Assembly (NCBI GenBank): GCA_965200775.1
Contig: OZ241383.1
Span: forward strand, 310,001-374,000
DNA from: Poriferisocius sp965200775
Lineage (GTDB): Bacteria > Actinomycetota > Acidimicrobiia > Acidimicrobiales > Bin134
Direction: 5' to 3'
Length of the DNA stretch: 64,000 bases
Notes under the pieces: generated by a model
Database searches by the model: none
Told to the model about the DNA's origin: nothing
Seen by the model: the letters and a program-made list of their open reading frames with translations, nothing else
Shown here: piece by piece, positions 8,881-16,666 of the stretch
Position numbering within the stretch: the first letter of the stretch is position 1
Layout of the letters: every line of letters starts with the position of its first letter
Translations under genes and position numbers: made by a program

Positions 8881-9666
8881 TCACAGAGTTGTGGCGTAGC
8901 CGCCGTCCACCGGGATGACCGCGCCGGTGAGGTACGCCCCGCCTCGTCCAGACAGGAAAAGGGCCACACCGGCCATGTCGTCGGGTCGTCCCAGCCGACC
9001 CAGGACGGTCTGGGCAGCGATCCGGTCGCCGAAGTTGTCCAGGGTTTCAGCCATCATCTTGGAGCGGAACGCCCCTGGGGCGATGGCGTTCACCGTGATG
9101 TGGTGACCGCCCAGCTTCTTGGCCAGCACCCTGGTCATGTGATGGACCGCTGCCTTGCTGGCCGAATACGAGTAGTTCTCGATGTCGGGGGCCTGCAATC
9201 CCTGAATGGAGCCCAGGTTGATGACCCGGGCCGGATCGTCGGCGGAGGCCGATTTCTCGAGGAGGGGCAGCAGGGCCACGGTGAGGTGCCACACCCCCTT
9301 CACGTTCAGGTTCAGCACTCGATCCCACGCCGAGTCAGGGAACTCCCGCAGCGGCGCCCCCCAGGTGGCCCCGGCGTTGTTGACCAGGATGTCCAGCCGC
9401 TCGGTTCGCTCGCTCACCGCGGCTGCCAGCGCACCGCAACCCTCCACGGTGGACAGATCGGCTGTGATCCCCTCGATCGGGCCGATCACCGACAGCCTCT
9501 CGGCCGCCTCGTCGAGCTGAGCCTGCTTGCGGGAGGCGATGATCACCCGGCAACCCGCGCCGAGCAATCCTTCGGCGATCATGGCACCGATGCCGCTGCC
9601 GCCCCCGGTGACCAGGGCGGTTTTCCCCTCCAGGCCGAACAGATTGGCCGGGGTGAGGTCGGTCAC
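8881..9666 (-). CDS. Short-chain dehydrogenase/reductase
   Basis: Classical SDR of 261 residues: cofactor motif TGGGSGIG near residue 20, NNAG at about 95, catalytic Tyr and Lys in YSYSASKAA, and VNAIAPGAF after it. The C-terminal LTGAVIPVDGGYATTL is characteristic of the gluconate-5-dehydrogenase/FabG-like branch. The GTG start at 9666 has GGGGAG upstream. It sits between the SnoaL-like gene and the BKACE gene in the same direction, so a shared catabolic role is likely, but the substrate is not indicated. Confidence 0.88.
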   Translation of the reverse strand: MTDLTPANLFGLEGKTALVTGGGSGIGAMIAEGLLGAGCRVIIASRKQAQLDEAAERLSVIGPIEGITADLSTVEGCGALAAAVSERTERLDILVNNAGATWGAPLREFPDSAWDRVLNLNVKGVWHLTVALLPLLEKSASADDPARVINLGSIQGLQAPDIENYSYSASKAAVHHMTRVLAKKLGGHHITVNAIAPGAFRSKMMAETLDNFGDRIAAQTVLGRLGRPDDMAGVALFLSGRGGAYLTGAVIPVDGGYATTL

Positions 9667-9706
9667 GGTCGGCTCTCCCCGGGGCGTGCTCGCCCCGCGG
9701 CAACGA

Positions 9707-10162
9707 TCACAGATCCAGCTCGAACAGCAGGTGACGGCTCATGTCGCCGAGCTGGTCCACCAGCATGATCCGCTGGTCGAACCACCAGGTGCCGTCGATG
9801 CGGTGGAAGGTGTCGTGGTAGCGACCGGTGATGATGGGCTGGAGTGGGAAGTCGTCGACCTGCTGGAAAACGGTGTAGTAGGAGCGGCCCGCCGCAGTGC
9901 CGGCGTCGTCGTCCACCTCAATGATGGCGTTGGTGGTGACGTGCTTGGTCCGAGGAGTGCCGCAGGGGTACAGGCGGGCCGAGTTCTGGTACATGGCCAG
10001 TACCTGATCGCGGCCCACCACCGCCTCGGCCACCGGGGCCTCCGGGGTGGTGACGATCCTGCCGTGGGTGAACAGGTCGGCCACGGCCTCCAGATCGCCG
10101 GCATCCATTAGCTCGGCGTAGGTGTAGAGGAGGTTTTCGATCAATCGTGCGTTATCGGTCAT
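9707..10162 (-). CDS. SnoaL-like / NTF2-fold protein
   Basis: A small alpha+beta-barrel protein of 151 residues with the SnoaL-like_4 pattern: LIENLLYTYAELMDAGDLEAV, then LFTHGRIV, a His-containing strand TKHVTTNAIIEV, and TGRYHDTFHRIDGTWWFDQR at the end. Members include dehydratases, isomerases and ring-hydroxylating-dioxygenase beta-like subunits; many have no known activity. The ATG at 10162 is chosen; the frame stays open to 10261 but that extension overlaps the lgt promoter region. It leads the minus-strand group with the SDR and BKACE genes. Confidence 0.78.
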   Translation of the reverse strand: MTDNARLIENLLYTYAELMDAGDLEAVADLFTHGRIVTTPEAPVAEAVVGRDQVLAMYQNSARLYPCGTPRTKHVTTNAIIEVDDDAGTAAGRSYYTVFQQVDDFPLQPIITGRYHDTFHRIDGTWWFDQRIMLVDQLGDMSRHLLFELDL

Positions 10163-10244
10163 GGCCTGCAATCTAGTCAGGTTTGGCCGGTCGGATAGGA
10201 GGCAGTGGTGAGTAAACGAGGCCGCCGCGTGGCAGAGTGAGGAG

Positions 10245-11204
10245 GTGATTCTCGCATCCATACCCAGCCCCGGCTCGAGAAGCCTGGAGATCGGCTCCCT
10301 GGAGCTGAGGGCCTATGGCTTGATGATCGCCCTCGGCGTGTTGGCGGCGGCGTGGCTGTTTGCCAGGCGGTTCACCCAGCGGGGCCATTCCCCCGAGCTG
10401 GCTAGCTCGGCCACGGTGTGGGCGGTTATCGCCGGGCTGATCGGAGCCCGGATCTATCACGTGATCACCGACTGGCGGAGCTTCCACGACGACGACAACT
10501 GGGGCGAGGCCTGGCAGATCTGGGAAGGGGGGTTGGGAATCCCCGGAGCGGTGATCGCCGCAACCCTGGTGATGGCGGTGTTCGCCCGCAGAAAGGGCAT
10601 CCCCCTGGCCGACATCGCCGACTCGGTGGCACCAGCCCTCCCGCTGGGACAGGCCATCGGGAGGTGGGGTAACTGGTTCAACCAGGAACTCTACGGGCGA
10701 CCCACCGACCTGCCGTGGGCACTGAAGATCGACCCCGAGTACCGCCGCCCCCAGTACCTCAACGACGAGACCTTCCACCCCACCTTCCTCTACGAGTGCG
10801 TCTGGAATCTGGCGCTGGTGGGGGTGCTCTTGTGGGTGGGCAAACGGTTCAAGCTGAAGCCGGGCCGCCTGTTCGGGTTGTACGTGCTGGGCTACTCGCT
10901 GGGCCGGTTGTGGATCGAGACCATACGAGTGGACTACGCCAGCCAACTGGCCGGGGTGCGGGTGAACATCTGGCTGATGCTGGGCCTGATCGTCGCCTCG
11001 GTGGTCTTCCTGTTGTGGGGCCGGCGCTCGGAGTCCGAACCGGAAACAGACGATGAGCCCGAGTCCGAGGATGGCCCGGAATCCGAAGGTGAGCCCGAGT
11101 CGGACGATGGCGCAGAGTCCGGCGACGAATCGGAACCCGAAGAACCGGTAGCCGAAAACGTCACTGTTGAGCCCCAGAGCCGGTATCCTGAAGACGCGGG
11201 TTGA
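10245..11204 (+). CDS. lgt: Prolipoprotein diacylglyceryl transferase
   Basis: Integral membrane enzyme that transfers diacylglycerol from phosphatidylglycerol to the lipobox Cys of prolipoproteins. Seven hydrophobic segments are visible, with the signature GQAIGRWGNWFNQELYG and the WEGGLGIPGAVI loop; LYECVWNLALV and GRLWIETIRVD are also conserved. GTG start at 10245 follows GAGGAG closely. The last 60 or so residues form a very acidic, repetitive Glu/Ser/Pro/Asp tail beyond the enzyme core, encoded by a degenerate short repeat (about 11030-11150), a feature of several actinobacterial Lgt proteins. It is followed closely by the DEAD-box helicase gene. Confidence 0.93.
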   Translation: MILASIPSPGSRSLEIGSLELRAYGLMIALGVLAAAWLFARRFTQRGHSPELASSATVWAVIAGLIGARIYHVITDWRSFHDDDNWGEAWQIWEGGLGIPGAVIAATLVMAVFARRKGIPLADIADSVAPALPLGQAIGRWGNWFNQELYGRPTDLPWALKIDPEYRRPQYLNDETFHPTFLYECVWNLALVGVLLWVGKRFKLKPGRLFGLYVLGYSLGRLWIETIRVDYASQLAGVRVNIWLMLGLIVASVVFLLWGRRSESEPETDDEPESEDGPESEGEPESDDGAESGDESEPEEPVAENVTVEPQSRYPEDAG

Positions 11205-11242
11205 CGACCTGTTCGCTTCCTTCCGTCGCCCGCACCACAAAG

Positions 11243-12409
11243 ATGACAGAAGAATTTGCCGTTTTGGGCGTCGCCTCCGACTTGGTGGAGACGCTCAATG
11301 ATCGGGGAATCCACTCCCCGTTTCCCATTCAAACCCTCACAATCCCCGACGCGCTCGCCGGTCGGGACGTGTGCGGCAAGGCCAAGACCGGCTCGGGCAA
11401 GACCCTGGCCTTCGGCCTGCCCATGGTGGAGAACCTCTCCCGGGCCGAATCGCCCTGGGTGCGTGGCCTGGTTCTGGTTCCCACCCGGGAACTGGCCGTG
11501 CAGGTTGCCAAGGAACTCCGCCCGCTGGCCCGGTGCCGGAACCTGGCCCTGGCCCCTGTGTACGGCGGGGCGTCCATGGAGGACCAGATCAAGAAGCTCA
11601 ATGCCGGGCTGGACATCATCGTGGCCACGCCGGGGCGGCTCATCGACCTGATCGACCGCAAGGCGGTGTCGGTGGGCAAGCTGGAGATCGTGGTGGTGGA
11701 CGAGGCCGACCGCATGGCCGACATGGGATTCCTGCCCCAGGTGGAATGGATCCTCCGCCACGTGGAGTCCCGTCACCAGACGCTGCTGTTCTCTGCCACC
11801 CTCGACGGTGTGGTGGACACCCTGGTCAGCCGGTACCAGAGCAACCCGGCCCGCCACGAGGTGCAGTCCAAGCAGGTCACGGTGGAGGAGATGCAGCACC
11901 GGTTCGTGGCTGTCCACGAGATGGACAAGGTCAAGGTGGCGGCGGCCATCATCCGGGCCTCCCAGCGCACCCTGGTGTTCTCCACCACCCGCCATGGCTG
12001 CGACCGCCTCAGCCGGAAGCTGAAGGCCGAGGGCGTGGAAGCCGAACCCATCCACGGCGACCTCCGCCAGACCGCACGGGAACGCTCGCTGGCTCGGTTC
12101 GCCTCGGGCAAGATTCAGGCACTGGTGGCCACCGATGTCGCGGCTAGGGGTCTGCACATCGAGGATGTGGACGTGGTGATCCACTACGACCCGCCGCCCG
12201 ACCACAAGACATACCTGCATCGGTCGGGACGCACCGCCCGGGCCGGGGAGTCGGGCATGGCCGTCACATTGTCGTTGTGGAACGAGGAGTTGGTGGTGAA
12301 GCGGCTCCAGCGCCGCCTGTCGCTGGACGTCCCCATCGTGGAGATGTTCTCCAACGACGGTCGCCTGGATGCCCTCGACCAGTGGGACCCGGTGGCCCAG
12401 GCGGTTTGA
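11243..12409 (+). CDS. DEAD-box RNA helicase
   Basis: ATP-dependent RNA helicase of 388 residues, both RecA lobes present. Motifs in order: Q-motif in GIHSPFPIQTLTIP, Walker A AKTGSGKT (47-54), PTRELAVQV, ATPGRLIDL, DEAD (153-156), SATL (184-187), then VFSTTRHGCDRLS, LVATDVAARGLHIEDVDVV and HRSGRTARAGESG in lobe 2. There is almost no C-terminal extension, so it is a minimal RhlE/CshA-like helicase. The ATG at 11243 (MTEEFAVLG) is chosen over an upstream TTG at 11201 that overlaps lgt. Likely role in ribosome assembly or RNA turnover; the exact RNA target is unknown. Confidence 0.9.
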   Translation: MTEEFAVLGVASDLVETLNDRGIHSPFPIQTLTIPDALAGRDVCGKAKTGSGKTLAFGLPMVENLSRAESPWVRGLVLVPTRELAVQVAKELRPLARCRNLALAPVYGGASMEDQIKKLNAGLDIIVATPGRLIDLIDRKAVSVGKLEIVVVDEADRMADMGFLPQVEWILRHVESRHQTLLFSATLDGVVDTLVSRYQSNPARHEVQSKQVTVEEMQHRFVAVHEMDKVKVAAAIIRASQRTLVFSTTRHGCDRLSRKLKAEGVEAEPIHGDLRQTARERSLARFASGKIQALVATDVAARGLHIEDVDVVIHYDPPPDHKTYLHRSGRTARAGESGMAVTLSLWNEELVVKRLQRRLSLDVPIVEMFSNDGRLDALDQWDPVAQAV

Positions 12410-12510
12410 CCCCCGGCGGCAGCCCGCAGGGGTTGTTGCAGCAGAAGTAGGCCCGGCGCACGGAGGCAATATGTTTGAGCCTGGCATTGACCCACCGCTA
12501 GCCTGGTTAC

Positions 12511-12614
12511 CTACATCGAGAGCGGCCTTGCGTCCGGAACCCCAACCCGGACAATGGGTCCAGCAACCTGGGAGGGACACCCAAGGTGCTCGCCCGCCTC
12601 GGCGGGAGATGTGG
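12511..12614 (+). promoter_or_regulatory. SAM riboswitch aptamer (SAM-I/SAM-IV clan) upstream of metX
   Basis: Closing helix P1 is CTACATC (12511-12517) with GATGTGG (12608-12614), seven pairs. Inside it are the conserved blocks ATCGAGAGCGGC, CAGCAACC (12561-12568) and AAGGTGCT (12583-12590), in SAM-I order. A P2-like stem GTCCGG/CCGGAC carries an ACCCC loop that could pair with GGG just before CAGCAACC, and a P4-like stem CCCGC/GCGGG (12593-12606) follows. The typical SAM-I P2 sequence is not matched, so a SAM-I/IV variant is possible. Genomic position, directly ahead of methionine genes, supports the call. Confidence 0.8.
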
Positions 12615-12670
12615 CTTCCGGCCTGGCCGGAGGCAACCAAGTGTCCGCGCTTTATCGCAACGGCAACAAC

Positions 12671-12703
12671 GGCCCTCCCATGAAACAGAGCGAAGGGAGG
12701 GCC
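12671..12703 (+). promoter_or_regulatory. Hairpin sequestering the metX ribosome-binding site
   Basis: GGCCCTCCC (12671-12679) and GGGAGGGCC (12695-12703) form a perfect nine-pair stem with a 15-base loop. The right arm is the Shine-Dalgarno sequence of metX (ATG at 12704). GGGAGGG at 12570-12576, inside the aptamer's P3 region, is also complementary to CCCTCCC at 12673-12679, giving an alternative pairing that would free the site. This suggests translational control: SAM bound means the site is hidden. The switching mechanism is inference. Confidence 0.65.
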
Positions 12704-13960
12704 ATGCCGGAACCAAGCAGCCGGAGCGACGAGCGCCGCCCTCCCGTGGAGCCACCCGATGCCGCTCAGCCTTCTCCCCATCCTCGGGGCTACCGCGACG
12801 ACCTGCCGGCAACGGGGGCCTGGCAGCAGGGCGACCCTCCGGGAAACCGCCAGTTCTTCACCCTGAACCGTCCCCGGTCTTTCGAGTTGGAAGGCGGCGG
12901 TGCGTTGCGGGAGATCACCGTGGCCTACGAAACATGGGGAAGGTTGGCCCCCGACGGATCGAACGCGGTGCTCATCTGCCACGCCCTCACCGGTGATTCC
13001 CATGTGGCCGGAGAGGCCGGCAACGGCCATGTCACACCTGGTTGGTGGGGGGAGATGGTCGGACCGGGTCGGACACTCGACACCGACGAGCTGTTCGTGG
13101 TGTGCGCCAACGTGCTGGGCGGGTGCCAGGGCACCACGGGGCCTTCATCGCTCAACCCCGTCACCGGCCGTCCGTACGGTTCGCAGTTCCCCACCGTGAC
13201 GGTGCGTGACATCGTGCGCTCCCAGCGCCGACTGGCCGACCACCTGGGAGTGGAGCAGTGGTTGACGGTGGTCGGGGGTTCCATGGGGGCCATGCAGGCG
13301 CTGGAGTGGGGGGTCATGTTCCCCGAGCGGGTCAGGTCGGTGTGCTCTTTGGCGGGGTGCATGGCGGCCAGCGCCCAGCAGATCGGATGGTCGGCGGTGG
13401 GGCGGACTGCTCTGGTGCTCGACCCCAAGTGGCAGGGAGGCGACTACTACGACAGCCCACCCGGCCAGGGGCCTCACGCCGGGCTGGCCATTGCCCGGTC
13501 GTTGGCCCAGATCACCTACCGGTCCGACGAGGTGTTCGAGGACCGCTTCGGGCGGGAGCTGTTCGACAATCACTCGGTGTACGGCAAGTGGGACCGGTTC
13601 CAGGTGGAGTCGTACCTCGACTACCACGGGGAGAAGCTGGCCCGGCGGTTCGACGCCAACACCTACCTGGTGCTCAACCGGGTGATGGACCTGCACGACA
13701 TCGGCCGGGACCGGGGCGGTGTCGGCGGGGCGGTGAGCCGGATAACCGCGCCGGTGCTGTCGCTCAGCATCTCCAGCGACACCCTCTACCCGCCCCGCCA
13801 GCAGGTGGAACTCCACGACGCGGTGGTGGCCGCCGGCGGGCGGTGCGTTTACACGGTGGTGGACAGCCCCCACGGCCACGACGGGTTCCTGCTGGAAGTT
13901 GATGCCGTGGGGGAGGCGATCAGGAACTTCCTGGAGAAGGTGGGCGGCAATGCCGGGTGA
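12704..13960 (+). CDS. metX: Homoserine O-acetyltransferase
   Basis: Alpha/beta-hydrolase-fold enzyme that acetylates homoserine for methionine synthesis; 418 residues. The nucleophile is Ser193 in GGSMGAMQALEW, with Asp359 in SSDTLYPP and His392 in HGHDGFLLE completing the triad. ALTGDSHVAG, GWWGEMVGPG and LGGCQGTTGPSS are MetX landmarks. The start is the ATG at 12704 with GGGAGG eight bases upstream; the frame is open further upstream but that part lies in the riboswitch. About 45 residues of low-complexity Pro/Arg-rich sequence precede the conserved core. It overlaps the next gene by 11 bases. Confidence 0.93.
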   Translation: MPEPSSRSDERRPPVEPPDAAQPSPHPRGYRDDLPATGAWQQGDPPGNRQFFTLNRPRSFELEGGGALREITVAYETWGRLAPDGSNAVLICHALTGDSHVAGEAGNGHVTPGWWGEMVGPGRTLDTDELFVVCANVLGGCQGTTGPSSLNPVTGRPYGSQFPTVTVRDIVRSQRRLADHLGVEQWLTVVGGSMGAMQALEWGVMFPERVRSVCSLAGCMAASAQQIGWSAVGRTALVLDPKWQGGDYYDSPPGQGPHAGLAIARSLAQITYRSDEVFEDRFGRELFDNHSVYGKWDRFQVESYLDYHGEKLARRFDANTYLVLNRVMDLHDIGRDRGGVGGAVSRITAPVLSLSISSDTLYPPRQQVELHDAVVAAGGRCVYTVVDSPHGHDGFLLEVDAVGEAIRNFLEKVGGNAG

Positions 13961-15164
13961 TGCGGCGGGGGAAGTGGTGGGGGCTCCCGATCCGGGTGGG
14001 TTCAGCCATCCCGACACCGTGTCCGTGCTCGGAGGCCGTCGTCGGGGCGGGTCGGAGCTGGCCCCCACGCTGTTTCCCACCACCACGTTCCGTATCCCGT
14101 CGCTGGAAGCGGGCCGCCGCATGGCGCTCGACCCCGACGAGGGCTGGTACTACACCCGCAACGGTAACCCCACGGTGCAGGCGTTCGAGGAGGCGGTGGC
14201 CGACCTGGAGGGAGCCGAGTCGGCCCGGGCCTTCGCGTCGGGCATGGGTGCGGTGAGCTGCGTGGTGCTCGCACTGTGCTCGTCGGGAGATCACATCGTT
14301 GCCCAGCACCAGCTCTACTCCGGCACCCGGTTCCTACTCCAGGCGGTGTGTCCCCGCTTCGGGATCGACGTGACTTTTGTGGACAGCACCGACCCCGAGG
14401 CGTTCCGTGCCGCCGTGCGACCGGGCCGGACCATGCTGGTGCTGGCCGAGAGCCCGGCCAACCCCTGCCTTGAACTGGTGGACCTGGAGGCTCTGGGGGC
14501 GATCAAGGGGCCATTCACCGTTGTGGACTCCACCTTCGCCCCGCCCAACATCACCCGGCCGCTGGACTACGGCATAGACCTGAGCCTGCACTCGGCCACC
14601 AAGGGTCTGGCCGGCCACAACGACGCCACCCTGGGGGTGGTGTCGGGGAGCGCCGACCTGGTGGCCTCCTTGTGGGGTTTCGCCGTGTTGCAGGGGGCCA
14701 ACGCCGCCCCGTTCGACGCCATGAACGGTTTACGGGGCCTTCGCACCCTGGGGGTTCGCCTTGAGCGGCAGAGCGCCACGGCCATGAAGCTGGCCGAAGC
14801 GCTCTCGGAGCATCCCGGCGTGGAGAGGGTGCGCTACCCGGGATTGGCCTCCCATCCCCAGCACGAGCTGGCCCGGCGCCAGATGAGGCTGTTCGGCGGG
14901 CTGCTGTGTTTCGATCTGGTGGGGGGTTTCCAGGCGGGGGAGAGGTTCATCGAGGCCGTCCGGCTGGCGCAGATCGCCACCTCGCTGGGCGGCCCGGAGA
15001 CTCTGGTAACCCACTCGGCGTCCACCACCCACGCCGGGATGACCCCCGAAGAGCTGGTCGTAGCCGGCATCGGGCCCGGCACGATCCGGGTGTCGGTGGG
15101 CCTGGAGCACGACGACGACGTGGTGGACGACCTGCGCCAAGCAGCAGACAAAGCCACCTGCTGA
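13950..15164 (+). CDS. Cystathionine gamma-synthase-family PLP enzyme
   Basis: Cys/Met-metabolism PLP enzyme of 404 residues, translationally coupled to metX (11-base overlap; ATG at 13950 preceded by AAGGTGGG). PLP Lys is Lys218 in SATKGLAGHND. WYYTRNGNPTVQAFEEAVADLEG, ASGMGAVS, VDSTFAPP and the C-terminal SLGGPETLVTHSAST / GIGPGTIRVSVGLE segments identify the family. With an O-acetylhomoserine donor made by MetX next door, it could be a cystathionine gamma-synthase, an O-acetylhomoserine sulfhydrylase or a gamma-lyase; its length and sequence fit the MetB/MegL branch better than the longer MetY. Controlled by the same SAM switch. Confidence 0.87.
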   Translation: MPGDAAGEVVGAPDPGGFSHPDTVSVLGGRRRGGSELAPTLFPTTTFRIPSLEAGRRMALDPDEGWYYTRNGNPTVQAFEEAVADLEGAESARAFASGMGAVSCVVLALCSSGDHIVAQHQLYSGTRFLLQAVCPRFGIDVTFVDSTDPEAFRAAVRPGRTMLVLAESPANPCLELVDLEALGAIKGPFTVVDSTFAPPNITRPLDYGIDLSLHSATKGLAGHNDATLGVVSGSADLVASLWGFAVLQGANAAPFDAMNGLRGLRTLGVRLERQSATAMKLAEALSEHPGVERVRYPGLASHPQHELARRQMRLFGGLLCFDLVGGFQAGERFIEAVRLAQIATSLGGPETLVTHSASTTHAGMTPEELVVAGIGPGTIRVSVGLEHDDDVVDDLRQAADKATC

Positions 15165-15194
15165 GGTCGCCCGGTGCCGGTCCGGCGCCTGGGA

Positions 15195-15233
15195 CCCGCC
15201 ACCAGCGGTGACCGTTCCGGGGCCGGTGGCGGG
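15195..15233 (+). terminator. Inverted repeat after the methionine operon
   Basis: CCCGCCACC and GGTGGCGGG, nine perfect pairs around a 21-base loop, 31 bases after the stop codon of the PLP enzyme. No T-run follows, so termination is possible but unproven. Confidence 0.3.
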
Positions 15234-15272
15234 GCGTGCGAGACTGGAACCCGTGAGGCCGAGGTCGAGGCG

Positions 15273-15602
15273 ATGGCAAGACCGCTGAGGAAATTGATCG
15301 TGGCTGCCGCGTTGGCCGGGGCGCTGGTGTGGGCTGCAGGGGCCGGGGGATTGTCGGCGTTTGCGCAGCCCGGTGTAGTTGGCTCGGAATCGGTGGCCCA
15401 GGCGGAGGAGCCCAGCGCCCAGACCCCCTCGTCGCTCGACAAGTCCGACTCCGAAGTTCGGGTGGTGCTGGCCGTGTTGATCGGGGTGGCCGCCGTCGCC
15501 CTGCTGGGCACCTTCGTCTACTGGGTGCGAACCGGCGACAGCTCGCCAACCTCGTCTTGCCATCCCGCCGACCGTTCCGACGATGAGGGTACGCTCGGGT
15601 AA
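15273..15602 (+). CDS. Small exported/membrane protein, uncharacterised
   Basis: 109 residues starting MARPLRKLIVAAALAG, a signal-peptide-like N-terminus ending near Ala-Gln (LSAFAQPG), then an acidic Ser/Gln linker and a second hydrophobic segment (VLAVLIGVAAVALLGTFVYW) before a short polar tail. The topology suggests either a cleaved protein with one membrane anchor or a two-helix protein. The ATG at 15273 follows GAGGTCGAGG. Its stop shares one base with the next gene's start, so the two are probably co-translated. No family recognised. Confidence 0.6.
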   Translation: MARPLRKLIVAAALAGALVWAAGAGGLSAFAQPGVVGSESVAQAEEPSAQTPSSLDKSDSEVRVVLAVLIGVAAVALLGTFVYWVRTGDSSPTSSCHPADRSDDEGTLG

Positions 15603-15829
15603 TGGCCGACGAACTGGACGTGGAGGCGATGATCACCCGGTTCCGGGAGCGGGCCGAGGCCGTCCGCACCCGGCCCCTGCCGCCGGTCGGGGGCGAGGAA
15701 AGGACGTTGTTCATCCGCCGGGCCCAGGAGGACTTCCAGGATTTCGCCATCATCGGCGACGCCACCGGCGCCATCGAGGACGGCATTCTGGTGCTACGGG
15801 TGGATCTGCGTCCCCCGGCTGATTCCTGA
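15602..15829 (+). CDS. Conserved-looking small cytoplasmic protein, uncharacterised
   Basis: 75 residues, no membrane segment; begins MADELDVEAMITRFRERAEAV with an amphipathic helix, then a beta-like second half (TLFIRRAQEDFQDFAIIGD ... ILVLRVDLRPP). The ATG overlaps the previous stop (TAATG) and the next gene begins 12 bases downstream. I cannot assign a family; the tight packing is the main evidence that it is real. Confidence 0.6.
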   Translation: MADELDVEAMITRFRERAEAVRTRPLPPVGGEERTLFIRRAQEDFQDFAIIGDATGAIEDGILVLRVDLRPPADS

Positions 15830-15841
15830 CAGGCGGCCAAG

Positions 15842-16459
15842 ATGAGCCCGGATTCTGGTTCTCCGACCGGTGGACGCAGCGCCAGGCTGGAAGCGGCGCT
15901 TGCCGCCATCGACGAGGCCAACGCGGATGATCCCCACACCATCGTTGTCGCCGGCGTGGCCCGGCCCAAGGAGCAGGCTCACGCCGAGCTGATGACCGAG
16001 TGGGTCCGGCGCCTCGACCCCGACGCCGACGAGGCCCAACTTGTGGCGGCTAGGGCCCATCATCTCCGGCGGTGGGCGCTGCCCCGGTCCGACTACCCCG
16101 AAGGCCGGGCCGGCTACCTGCGGTGGCGCACCGCTCAGGGAAAACGCCACGCCGCCGAGGTGGCCGAGATCGTGGCCGCGGTGGGCTACGACGAGGCGTT
16201 CTCCGCCGACGTGTCGGCCATCGTCACAAAACGGGGCCTGGGCCATGATCCTCGGGTGCAGACCCATGAGGATGCGCTGTGCCTGGTGTTTCTCCAGACC
16301 CAGTTCGAGGCACTGGCCGAAAAACTGGGCGACGAGCACATGGCCGGCGTCCTCAACAAGACGCTCGACAAGATGAGCCCGCACGCTCGCCGGGTGGCCC
16401 GGGACCTTCCCCTCAGCGAGAAACTAAGGCAGTGGCTGGCCGAAGCGGGCTTGCTATGA
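15842..16459 (+). CDS. DUF4202 domain protein
   Basis: 205 residues with the DUF4202 pattern: an N-terminal helix (RLEAALAAIDEANADDP), HAELMTEWVRRLDPDA, and the His-rich core ARAHHLRRWALPRSDYPEGRA, then LRWRTAQGKRHAAEV and a THEDALCLVFLQTQF helix. The HH and HE/ED residues resemble an HD-type metal site, and the fold is expected to be all-helical, but no reaction is established for the family. It is the last gene of a tight same-strand run and ends 11 bases before the tRNA-Gly gene. Confidence 0.8.
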   Translation: MSPDSGSPTGGRSARLEAALAAIDEANADDPHTIVVAGVARPKEQAHAELMTEWVRRLDPDADEAQLVAARAHHLRRWALPRSDYPEGRAGYLRWRTAQGKRHAAEVAEIVAAVGYDEAFSADVSAIVTKRGLGHDPRVQTHEDALCLVFLQTQFEALAEKLGDEHMAGVLNKTLDKMSPHARRVARDLPLSEKLRQWLAEAGLL

Positions 16460-16470
16460 TGGGCAGCCCT

Positions 16471-16543
16471 GCGGATGTAGCTCAGTTGGAAGAGCGACAC
16501 CTTGCCAAGGTGTAGGTCGCCGGTTCGAGCCCGGTCATCCGCT
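16471..16543 (+). tRNA. tRNA-Gly (GCC)
   Basis: Acceptor GCGGATG pairs with CATCCGC; D-arm GCTCAGTTGGAAGAGC; anticodon stem ACACC/GGTGT with loop TTGCCAA, anticodon GCC; T-loop TTCGAGC. The mature CCA is not encoded precisely (TCCCA follows). The 3' end is the first unit of a 47-bp tandem repeat. Confidence 0.95.
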
Positions 16544-16666
16544 CCCAGCAACGAACGAGTAAGCCTCCGGCTCGAGCCCGGTCATCCGCTCCCAGCAACG
16601 AACGAGTAAGCCTCCGGCTCGAGCCCGGTCATCTGCTCCCAGCAGCGAACCCGTAAGCCTCCGGCG
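16526..16666. repeat. Three tandem 47-bp units containing the tRNA-Gly 3' end
   Basis: Units begin CGAGCCCGGTCATCCGCTCC at 16526, 16573 and 16620. The first is the authentic tRNA T-loop and acceptor 3' strand plus 27 bases downstream; the second is identical over 47 bases; the third has a few substitutions (CTGCTCC, CAGCG, CCCG). The third unit also encodes the C-terminus of the minus-strand gene ending at 16629. There are no spacers, so it is not a CRISPR array. Confidence 0.9.

Noticed and set aside
16526..16666. CRISPR-like array
   Set aside because: The repeats are contiguous with no variable spacers and are copies of the tRNA 3' end.
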